From: Erysipelotrichaceae bacterium NK3D112
GTDB taxonomy: Bacteria > Bacillota_I > Bacilli_A > Erysipelotrichales > Erysipelotrichaceae
NCBI GenBank assembly: GCA_000701725.1
Contig: JNJQ01000003.1
Location: forward strand, 62,001-126,000
DNA: 64,000 nt
Direction: 5' to 3'
This document shows, one piece after another, positions 17,470 through 25,942 of this stretch (positions are counted from its first letter, which is position 1; each line of letters opens with the position of its first letter). The position numbers and the translations under genes are program-made. The notes under the pieces were generated by a model that did not search any database, was not told the origin of the DNA, and saw only the letters and a list, made by a program, of their open reading frames with translations.

Positions 17470-18411
17470 ATGGCAGAAAAGAAAAAGAAACACACGCTGC
17501 TGAAAGCAGTCGGCGTTACGGCCGTCACTGGTGCGGCTGCCTATGCCGGATTTGGATATTACGTATTCCGCAATGTTTTTGATCTGCAGAACTCAACCCT
17601 CTACACAGGCAAAAACGGAATCAAGCGTCTGGCCACCGGTTCATCCGAGAAGAATGAATGGTTTGCCCACAGCACAAGAGATGATGATTTCATCGACAGC
17701 TTTGACGGACTCAAGCTGCATGCCCTCAGAATCACCAACAATCCCGATTCCCATAAGTGGATGGTGATCCTGCACGGACTCGGATCCTATTGCGGAGGCA
17801 TGCTGGATCAGATGTATGAGGCGGACGGACGCGGATTCAATATCCTGGCGCTTGATCTGCGCGGCTGCGGCATGAGCGAAGGGCAGTACACATCCCTTGG
17901 CTGGAGCGAGCATTATGATCTGATCAGCTGGATCAATTATCTGCTTACAATTGATCCTGATGCATCGATTGCGCTCTATGGCGTCAATGCCGGTGCGGCA
18001 GCGGTCATGAATGCGACCGGCGATTATCTTCCTGCGGCTGTCAAGTGCGCGGTAGAGGACGGCGGCTTCAGTAATATCCGTGACATCGTTTCCTATGGAA
18101 TCAGAAAGAACGCGAAGGTTGACGGAAAGATCTTCATGCCTTCGGTTGATCTTTATGTAAAGAATCTTCTTCATTTCTCCATGAATGATGTGGATACCAT
18201 CCGCCAGCTCAGACAGTCCTCGACTCCGACGCTGTTCATGCACGGCTCCGATGATGATGTCGTTCCAGCCAGCATGGTATTCGACTGCTATTACGCATGC
18301 GCGGCTGAGAAGGATCTCTTCACTTCAGAGAACGCCGGTTTCAATGAAACCTGCCTTGATCCCGATTATTACACAGCGATCTTCACATTCATTGACAAAT
18401 ACGTTCAGTAA
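17470..18411 (+). CDS. Membrane-anchored alpha/beta hydrolase-fold protein lacking the catalytic Ser and His
   Basis: A 313-residue protein of the YqkD-like family with an N-terminal membrane anchor (about residues 9-27). The fold is clear: oxyanion region LHGLGSYCGG, LDLRGCGMSEG, and the acid loop HGSDDDVVP. The nucleophile elbow normally reads G-x-S-x-G but here is G-V-N-A-G, with Asn at residue 173. The catalytic His position (normally A-G-H) reads A-G-F, Phe about residue 291. It is therefore probably not a serine hydrolase. ACGGAGAC precedes the ATG at 17470. It is monocistronic between two terminators. Confidence 0.85.
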   Translation: MAEKKKKHTLLKAVGVTAVTGAAAYAGFGYYVFRNVFDLQNSTLYTGKNGIKRLATGSSEKNEWFAHSTRDDDFIDSFDGLKLHALRITNNPDSHKWMVILHGLGSYCGGMLDQMYEADGRGFNILALDLRGCGMSEGQYTSLGWSEHYDLISWINYLLTIDPDASIALYGVNAGAAAVMNATGDYLPAAVKCAVEDGGFSNIRDIVSYGIRKNAKVDGKIFMPSVDLYVKNLLHFSMNDVDTIRQLRQSSTPTLFMHGSDDDVVPASMVFDCYYACAAEKDLFTSENAGFNETCLDPDYYTAIFTFIDKYVQ

Positions 18412-18419
18412 GAATTGGG

Positions 18420-18446
18420 GCACGGTGAAATCCACCGTGCTTTTTT
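18420..18446 (+). terminator. Terminator of the hydrolase-fold gene
   Basis: GCACGGTG (18420-18427) pairs with CACCGTGC (18433-18440), followed by six T. Confidence 0.87.
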
Positions 18447-18570
18447 ATTTCCGCGGCTTTTTTCAGCCGGAAAACATCAGATGAAAAACAAGCATTGCGG
18501 ATTGAAGGAAATCTTTATGCAAACTGAAAAAATTCATGCTTTCATGCATGTTTCAATTTGTCATGATACC

Positions 18571-18599
18571 TTGTGAAACATTTTCAGTTGCTTTATAAT
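18571..18599 (+). promoter_or_regulatory. ppdK promoter
   Basis: TTGTGA at 18571-18576 and TATAAT at 18594-18599 with a 17 nt spacer, upstream of an AGGAGG. An inverted repeat TGTTTCA / TGAAACA (18549-18555 and 18574-18580) covers the -35. Confidence 0.8.
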
Positions 18600-18625
18600 T
18601 TCAATAGAAAATAACAGGAGGCTAT

Positions 18626-21427
18626 ATGGCTAAAAAGTATGTCTACAAGTTTACCGAAGGCAACGGCTCAATGCGCGAACTGTTAGGCGGCAAAGGTGCG
18701 AACCTCGCCGAAATGGCAAGCCTTGAACTCCCCGTGCCGATGGGATTCACGATTACAACCGAAGCTTGTAATCAGTATTATGCTGATGGTGAGAAGATCA
18801 ACGATGAGATTATGTCTCAGGTCCAGAAGAATCTCACATGGCTTGAAAAATTCATGGGCAAGAAGCTCGGCGATCCGAAGAATCCGCTTCTCGTATCCGT
18901 AAGATCCGGTGCCCGTGCATCCATGCCCGGCATGATGGATACAATCCTGAACCTCGGTATCAATGACGAAGTCGCAGAAGCTATGGCTGAAGCATCCAAT
19001 AATCCGAGATTTGTTTATGACTCCTACCGCCGTTTCGTCCAGATGTTCTCCGACGTTGTCATGGGACTCTCCAAGAAGAGATTCGAAGTCATCATCGATG
19101 AACTGAAGGAAGAAAAGGGTGTCAAGCTCGACGTCGAACTCGATGCGGATGACATGAAGACCCTGACTGCGAAGTTCAAGGAATTCTACAAGTCCGAAAA
19201 GGGCGAGGACTTCCCGCAGGATCCGAAGGTTCAGCTGGAAAGAGCGATCGAGGCTGTCTTCCGTTCATGGAACAATGAAAGAGCGATCTTCTACAGAAAG
19301 ATGAATGACATCCCTTCCGACTGGGGAACAGCTGTCAACGTTCAGTCAATGGTATTCGGAAACATGGGTGAGAACTGTGCTACCGGTGTCTGCTTCACAA
19401 GAAACCCGTCCACAGGTTCCAACGCATATTTCTATGGTGAATACCTCGTCAACGCACAGGGCGAAGACGTCGTTGCCGGTGTCCGTACTCCTCAGCAGAT
19501 CTCCAAGAAGGGATCCCAGGAATGGGCAAAGGGAATGGGCATCTCCGAGAAGGAAAGAAAAGAAAAGTACGCTTCCCTCGAAGAGGCTATGCCGGAAACA
19601 TTCAAGGCTCTCGATGATGTCAGAATCAAGCTCGAAGCTCATTACCATGACATGCAGGATATGGAATTCACCATCCAGGACGGCAGACTCTTCATGCTGC
19701 AGACTCGTAACGGCAAGAGAACAGCTGCTGCTGCTCTGAAAGTTGCTGTTGACATGGTCAAGGAAGGTCTCGTCACTGTTGATCAGGCTCTGATGATGGT
19801 TGAACCGAAACAGCTCGATGACCTGCTCCATCCGATGTTCGACGCAGCTGATCTGAAGGCTCACGCAGACGACATCATCGCCAAGGGTCTGGCTGCTTCA
19901 CCTGGCGCAGGCTCCGGTCAGATCGTCTTCACAGCTGCCGATGCAAAGGCATGGGTTGAAGCCGGCAAGAAGGTTGTTCTTGTACGTCTTGAAACATCCC
20001 CTGAAGACATCGAAGGTATGCATGTATCCGAAGCGATCGTCACAGTACGCGGCGGTATGACTTCACACGCTGCCGTTGTTGCCCGCGGTATGGGCGCATG
20101 CTGCGTATCCGGTTGCGGTGACATCTCTGTTGATGAAGCAAAGAAGCAGTTTACTGTAAACGGCGAAACATTCAAGGAAGGCGATGTCATCTCTGTTGAC
20201 GGTACAACAGGTATGGTTTACAGAGGCTCCATCAAGAGCGTTCCTGCAACAATCAGCGGAAACTTCAAGACATTCATGGACTGGGCGGATGCACGCCGCT
20301 CCCTCTCCATCCGTACAAATGCGGATACACCGGAAGATGCAGCCAAGGCTGTTGAATTCGGCGCTGAAGGTGTCGGTCTTGTCCGTACAGAACACATGTT
20401 CTTCAACACTCCGGAACGTATCAAGGCAATCCGTATGCTCTGCGTATCCAGAAATGATGAACAGCGTGCAAAGGCTCTGGCACTGCTCGAGCCGTATCAG
20501 ACAGAAGACTTCTACGGTATCTTCGAAGCAATGAAGGGCCGCAGCGTCACAATCCGTCTGCTCGATCCGCCTCTGCATGAATTCCTGCCGAACACAAATA
20601 CAGCGGAAGGTAAAGCTGCTGCCAAGGAAATCGCCAAGGAACTCGGCATCACAATGAAGGATATCGAAGCTGCTGCTTCCGAACTCCATGAGTTCAACCC
20701 GATGATGGGTCACAGAGGATGCCGTCTCGACGTCACATATCCTGAAATCGGTGCAATGCAGACACGTGCAATCATCAATGCCGCAATCGAAATCAACAAG
20801 AAGCACAGAACATGGAAGCTCGTTCCGGAAATCATGATCCCGCTGGTCGGTGAGCCGAAAGAGCTTGAATATGTTGCCAACATCGTCAGAAGCGAAGCTG
20901 ACAAGGTCATCGCTGAAAAGAAAGCGAACCTGGAATACAAGGTCGGTACAATGATCGAAATTCCGAGAGCTGCTCTGCGTTCCGGCGACATCGCCAAGAC
21001 TGCTGAATTCTACTCCTTCGGAACCAATGACCTCACACAGATGACATTCGGTTTCTCCAGAGATGATGCCGGCAAGTTCCTCGGTGACTACTATGACAAG
21101 CACATCTATGAAAACGATCCGTTCGCTCATGTTGACACAGAAGGTGTCGGCAGACTGATCAAGATCGCGGTTGAAGAAGGAAGAGCTACACGTCCTGACA
21201 TCCATCTCGGTGTCTGCGGCGAGCACGGCGGCGATCCTGCTTCCATCGAATTCTTCAACAGTGTAGGCCTCAACTATGTATCCTGCTCACCGTACCGTGT
21301 ACCGATCGCACGTCTGGCTGCTGCCCAGGCTGCAATCAAGCAGAATACTCCGGCCCGTGCCGTTGAAAAGAAGGCTGCTCCGAAAAAGGCTGCCAAGAAA
21401 ACAGCCAAGAAAGCTGCTAAGAAATAA
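18626..21427 (+). CDS. ppdK: Pyruvate, phosphate dikinase with Lys/Ala-rich C-terminal tail
   Basis: Interconverts pyruvate, ATP and phosphate with PEP, AMP and pyrophosphate in central carbon metabolism. The 933-residue protein has the N-terminal ATP-grasp nucleotide domain (GGKGANLAEM, VSVRSGARASMPGMMDT), the phosphohistidine domain (GGMTSHAAVVARGMG, His at about residue 481) and the C-terminal PEP/pyruvate TIM barrel (FGTNDLTQMTFGFSRDD, GVCGEHGGDP). The catalytic core ends about residue 905; the last 28 residues are a repetitive Lys-Lys-Ala tail not normal for PPDK. Codon use suggests high expression. Confidence 0.96.
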   Translation: MAKKYVYKFTEGNGSMRELLGGKGANLAEMASLELPVPMGFTITTEACNQYYADGEKINDEIMSQVQKNLTWLEKFMGKKLGDPKNPLLVSVRSGARASMPGMMDTILNLGINDEVAEAMAEASNNPRFVYDSYRRFVQMFSDVVMGLSKKRFEVIIDELKEEKGVKLDVELDADDMKTLTAKFKEFYKSEKGEDFPQDPKVQLERAIEAVFRSWNNERAIFYRKMNDIPSDWGTAVNVQSMVFGNMGENCATGVCFTRNPSTGSNAYFYGEYLVNAQGEDVVAGVRTPQQISKKGSQEWAKGMGISEKERKEKYASLEEAMPETFKALDDVRIKLEAHYHDMQDMEFTIQDGRLFMLQTRNGKRTAAAALKVAVDMVKEGLVTVDQALMMVEPKQLDDLLHPMFDAADLKAHADDIIAKGLAASPGAGSGQIVFTAADAKAWVEAGKKVVLVRLETSPEDIEGMHVSEAIVTVRGGMTSHAAVVARGMGACCVSGCGDISVDEAKKQFTVNGETFKEGDVISVDGTTGMVYRGSIKSVPATISGNFKTFMDWADARRSLSIRTNADTPEDAAKAVEFGAEGVGLVRTEHMFFNTPERIKAIRMLCVSRNDEQRAKALALLEPYQTEDFYGIFEAMKGRSVTIRLLDPPLHEFLPNTNTAEGKAAAKEIAKELGITMKDIEAAASELHEFNPMMGHRGCRLDVTYPEIGAMQTRAIINAAIEINKKHRTWKLVPEIMIPLVGEPKELEYVANIVRSEADKVIAEKKANLEYKVGTMIEIPRAALRSGDIAKTAEFYSFGTNDLTQMTFGFSRDDAGKFLGDYYDKHIYENDPFAHVDTEGVGRLIKIAVEEGRATRPDIHLGVCGEHGGDPASIEFFNSVGLNYVSCSPYRVPIARLAAAQAAIKQNTPARAVEKKAAPKKAAKKTAKKAAKK

Positions 21428-21462
21428 TCAATCCTGATTGTTTCCAAACAAATCAGTTACAG

Positions 21463-21533
21463 ATGCATGAAGGCGCATCCTGCTAAGAGGGATGAGGAGG
21501 ATTGCTAAGAAATCCATCGCCTGAAGAATGCAT
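21463..21533 (+). ncRNA. Candidate structured RNA: three-way junction with two identical hairpin loops
   Basis: The segment can fold into an outer stem (ATGCAT 21463-21468 with 21528-21533, then AGGCG 21471-21475 with CGCCT 21518-21522) that encloses two hairpins. Hairpin A is CATCC / GGATG (21476-21480, 21490-21494). Hairpin B is GGATT / AATCC (21499-21503, 21511-21515). Both loops carry the octamer TGCTAAGA (21481-21488 and 21503-21510). A terminator follows 20 nt downstream. I recognise no known RNA family. It may be the 3' end of the ppdK message, a small RNA or a leader element. Confidence 0.5.
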
Positions 21534-21554
21534 AGCGAATCATTAAAAGAAAGA

Positions 21555-21591
21555 GAGAGGTTATCTTCCATTCGGATGACTTCTCTTTTTT
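21555..21591 (+). terminator. Terminator between ppdK and glpK
   Basis: GAGAGGTTATC (21555-21565) pairs with GATGACTTCTC (21575-21585) with two G-U pairs, followed by six T. Confidence 0.8.
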
Positions 21592-21636
21592 CATTGTCTT
21601 CCGAAATTCTTTTGATGATTTTGAGGCCGTATCATC

Positions 21637-21666
21637 TTGCAACACAAAGGGAATGGGGTGGATAAT
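21637..21666 (+). promoter_or_regulatory. Probable glpK promoter
   Basis: TTGCAA at 21637-21642 and GATAAT at 21661-21666 with an 18 nt spacer, 27 nt before the glpK ATG. Confidence 0.55.
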
Positions 21667-21674
21667 ATTCATAA

Positions 21675-23192
<1,518 letters not shown>

Positions 23193-23226
23193 GCTGAAAA
23201 AACCGTATAAATTCAGTATTTTCGGC

Positions 23227-23255
23227 TTGATATCGGATTGAAAATCACATATACT
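23227..23255 (+). promoter_or_regulatory. Promoter of rimP-nusA-rnpM-infB-rbfA
   Basis: TTGATA at 23227-23232 and TATACT at 23250-23255 with a 17 nt spacer. Confidence 0.75.
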
Positions 23256-23266
23256 AACTGCGGAAA

Positions 23267-23290
23267 CAAGGAGTGCGAGAGCACTCCTTG
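23267..23290 (+). other. Strong hairpin at the 5' end of the rimP-nusA message
   Basis: CAAGGAGTG pairs perfectly with CACTCCTTG (9 bp, 6 nt loop), starting about 5 nt after the predicted transcription start. No proper T tract follows, so it is more likely a 5' stability or regulatory hairpin than a glpK terminator, although weak termination is possible. Confidence 0.6.
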
Positions 23291-23313
23291 TCTTATGTTT
23301 TATCTGGAGGCAT

Positions 23314-23778
23314 ATGGAAAGATTGGAAAAACTCAAAGAATTGTTCCAGCCGGTTTTTGATGAACTGGGAGTCAGGCTTTACGAATTGAAATGGATCAAT
23401 GACCGTGAACATACGCTTCAGGTTGCGATCATGAAAGCGGACGGATCGATGGATCTCGACACATGCGCGGATGTCAGTGAGAGACTCAGTGAGGTTCTCG
23501 ATGAAGCGGATCCGATCAGCGAGGAATACACCCTTGAGGTGTGCAGCCCCGGCGCGGAGCGTGAAATCAGGGATCTGGATGAGCTTGACGGCATGGCCGG
23601 CTCTTACATTCATGTGAAGCTTGCGAAACCTTTCAAGAAGATGAATGAAATCACCGGTGAGCTTGTGTCCAGTGAAAACGGTGTGGTGACAATCAGCTAC
23701 CGCGACAAAGCCGCGACAAGAAAAGCGGAAATCAGCAAAGAAGATATTACATTTGCCAGAATGGCAGTCAGGATATAG
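23314..23778 (+). CDS. rimP: Ribosome maturation factor RimP
   Basis: Assists 30S subunit maturation. The 154-residue protein has the family pattern: an N-terminal alpha/beta domain (LYELKWINDREHTLQVAIMK), the conserved CSPGAERE-type segment (EVCSPGAEREIRD) and a C-terminal SH3-like domain. CTGGAGG precedes the ATG. It is the first gene of the conserved rimP-nusA-rnpM-infB-rbfA operon and precedes nusA by 10 nt. Confidence 0.94.
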   Translation: MERLEKLKELFQPVFDELGVRLYELKWINDREHTLQVAIMKADGSMDLDTCADVSERLSEVLDEADPISEEYTLEVCSPGAEREIRDLDELDGMAGSYIHVKLAKPFKKMNEITGELVSSENGVVTISYRDKAATRKAEISKEDITFARMAVRI

Positions 23779-23788
23779 GGAGAATATC

Positions 23789-25612
23789 ATGGAACTCAAA
23801 TACAAGGATATGATCAAGGCGCTCAATGCAGTGGAAGAGGAACGCAACATTCCCGCCGATGTGATCATTGAAGCTCTGAAGGAAGCAATGGCAAAGGCAT
23901 ACAAGAAGGATGCCGAACTGACAGACATCGATGTCGTTGCGGAAATCAATTCCAAAACCGAAACCATCGATCTTTATCAGAATTATGTTGTTGTTGAAAA
24001 TGTCGAGGATGATGAACTTGAGATCTCGCTCGAAGACGCGCGCGAAATCAAGCCGGATGCGGTTCTCGGTGACAAAATCAGCCGTAAGATTGAAATCACA
24101 GGCATGTCCCGTGCAGCTGCAACACTGGCCAAGAACGTCATGAGACAGAAGATCCGTGAAGCGGAAAAAGTTGCTGTCTATGATGAATATATCGGTCAGC
24201 TTCATGAGATGGTTCTCGGTATTGTCGAGTCCGTCAAGGATAAGTTCACACTTGTCAACCTCGGCAGAACCGTTGCCATGATGCCGCACAGCGCAGGCAT
24301 TCCGGGTGAAAGACTCGCGGAAGGCCAGAAGCTCAGAGTTGTCATCACTGAGGTTTCTAGAGAGACCAAGGGTTCACAGGTGCTTGTTTCCAGAGCGGAT
24401 CCGATGCTGGTCAAGCGTCTGTTCGAAAAGGAAGTTCCCGAAATCTTCCAGGGCATCGTTGAGATCAAGGCAATTGCCCGTGAAGCAGGCGAGCGCACCA
24501 AGATGGCTGTCATGAGCCACAATCCGGACATTGATCCGATCGGCGCATGCATCGGTCCCAGAGGCTCCCGTGTACAGGTCATCATCGATGAGCTGCATGG
24601 CGAAAAGATCGATATCTTCCAGTGGAATGACGATCTGAGCGAACTGGTCAAAAACGCGCTTGCTCCGGCTGAGGTTGAAGCTGTGCTTCCCGCCCAGGAT
24701 GAAAGAAGCCTTCTGGTTATCGTCAATGAGGACCAGCTGTCTCTTGCCATCGGCAAACGCGGAAAAAACGCACGTCTTGCCGTTAAACTGACTAACCATA
24801 AGATCGATATCAAGACCCGTGCCGAAATCGAGGAAATGGGACTTGACTATGATGAGCTTGTTGTCGCTGCTGAAGCACGCAAGGAAGAAATGCGCAAAGA
24901 GGCTGCCCGCCGTGAAATCGAACGCATGGAAGCGGAAGCACGTGAAGCGGAAGCCAGAAGACAGGCTGCTCTTGAGAAACTTCAGAGCAAGGCCGGTGTT
25001 GTCGTTGATGATGAGGATGAACTGATCCCTGAGGAAATGCAGGAAGTCGTCAGTGACCGCGTCATTAATGAATATGAGATGAAGCCTCAGAAGAGCGAGG
25101 AAGAGGAAAAGGCTGAAGAAACAGCTGCTGAACCTGTCGCTGAGGAAACACCTGTCGCTGAGCCTGTAGAAGAAACTGCTGAGGAAGTCATCACAGAAGA
25201 AGAGCCTGAAGCAGAGGAACCTGAGACTGTAGAAGCTGAGGAAGAAGAGGAAGAGACAGCAGCACCTGCTGAAAAGCCTGTTTCCAAGAAGCATGCGGAT
25301 GTCGAGGATATGGCTGCGAAGAATACTTATGTTTCCGTATTCGAGAAGCTCGCTTCCACATCCAAGCCCAAGCAGAATGATTCCAAGAACCGCAGAAAGA
25401 AAGCAAAGAAGAATGACGACGAGGACTACAAGATCAATAACAAGGAACTTGAGGAACGTCTGAGAAAGTCAATGAACACAATCGATACCCGTCCGATTTA
25501 CACGGATGAGGAGCTCGACGAGATCGAGGCACAGCGCATTGCCGAGGAAGAGAGCGAGTACGATATCGATTATGACGAGTATGAAGAATACTACGATGAG
25601 GATGATAACTGA
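23789..25612 (+). CDS. nusA: Transcription termination/antitermination protein NusA, long acidic C-terminus
   Basis: RNA polymerase-associated factor controlling pausing, termination and antitermination. The first 345 residues or so are normal NusA: N-terminal domain, S1 domain (about 135-200) and two KH domains (IGACIGPRGSRVQ and LAIGKRGKNARLA). Beyond this, a charged helical segment (about 360-400) leads into a Glu/Ala/Pro-rich region and a Lys-rich then Asp/Tyr-rich end, for 607 residues in total. Gram-positive NusA is usually 350-400. The ATG at 23789 follows GGGAGA. Confidence 0.95.
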   Translation: MELKYKDMIKALNAVEEERNIPADVIIEALKEAMAKAYKKDAELTDIDVVAEINSKTETIDLYQNYVVVENVEDDELEISLEDAREIKPDAVLGDKISRKIEITGMSRAAATLAKNVMRQKIREAEKVAVYDEYIGQLHEMVLGIVESVKDKFTLVNLGRTVAMMPHSAGIPGERLAEGQKLRVVITEVSRETKGSQVLVSRADPMLVKRLFEKEVPEIFQGIVEIKAIAREAGERTKMAVMSHNPDIDPIGACIGPRGSRVQVIIDELHGEKIDIFQWNDDLSELVKNALAPAEVEAVLPAQDERSLLVIVNEDQLSLAIGKRGKNARLAVKLTNHKIDIKTRAEIEEMGLDYDELVVAAEARKEEMRKEAARREIERMEAEAREAEARRQAALEKLQSKAGVVVDDEDELIPEEMQEVVSDRVINEYEMKPQKSEEEEKAEETAAEPVAEETPVAEPVEETAEEVITEEEPEAEEPETVEAEEEEEETAAPAEKPVSKKHADVEDMAAKNTYVSVFEKLASTSKPKQNDSKNRRKKAKKNDDEDYKINNKELEERLRKSMNTIDTRPIYTDEELDEIEAQRIAEEESEYDIDYDEYEEYYDEDDN

Positions 25613-25615
25613 TTC

Positions 25616-25882
25616 ATGCCTAAAAAGATACCAATGAGAAAATGCGTCGCGACCAATGAGAGGTTCCCGAAAAAGGAACTTCTCAGGATTGTCCGCACAC
25701 CGGAAGGTACACTCGCAATTGACCGCACCGGCAGAACAAACGGACATGGCGCATATCTGAAAAAGGATCCCGAAGCTGTCAGACTTGCAAAAAAGAAAGG
25801 GTCTCTTGAATCCGCACTGGAAATGAAGATACCCGAGGAATTCTGGCAGGAAATCGAAGAGGAAGCTGCGAAACAATCCTGA
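25616..25882 (+). CDS. rnpM: RNase P modulator RnpM (YlxR)
   Basis: Small basic RNA-binding protein of 88 residues with the YlxR fingerprint PMRKCVATNERFPKKELLRIVR and RTNGHGAYLKKDPEAV. In Bacillus it binds RNase P RNA and modulates the enzyme. It sits 3 nt after nusA, its usual place. The L7Ae-like ylxQ that often follows is absent; infB comes next after 60 nt. Confidence 0.93.
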   Translation: MPKKIPMRKCVATNERFPKKELLRIVRTPEGTLAIDRTGRTNGHGAYLKKDPEAVRLAKKKGSLESALEMKIPEEFWQEIEEEAAKQS

Positions 25883-25942
25883 AAACAAAACGTTGTCAAA
25901 ACAGCTGAGCCTTCAGGCGCACAAAACAGAAGGAGGTAATAT

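Noticed and set aside
18549..18580. Possible riboswitch before ppdK
   Set aside because: It lies upstream of and across the -35, so it is not transcribed; read instead as a possible operator.
20063..21226. 387-residue reverse frame inside ppdK
   Set aside because: Antisense shadow caused by the strong codon bias of ppdK; Cys/Phe-rich with no known pattern.
25087..25287. Ser-rich reverse frame opposite the NusA acidic region
   Set aside because: Produced by the complement of Glu/Ala codon repeats.
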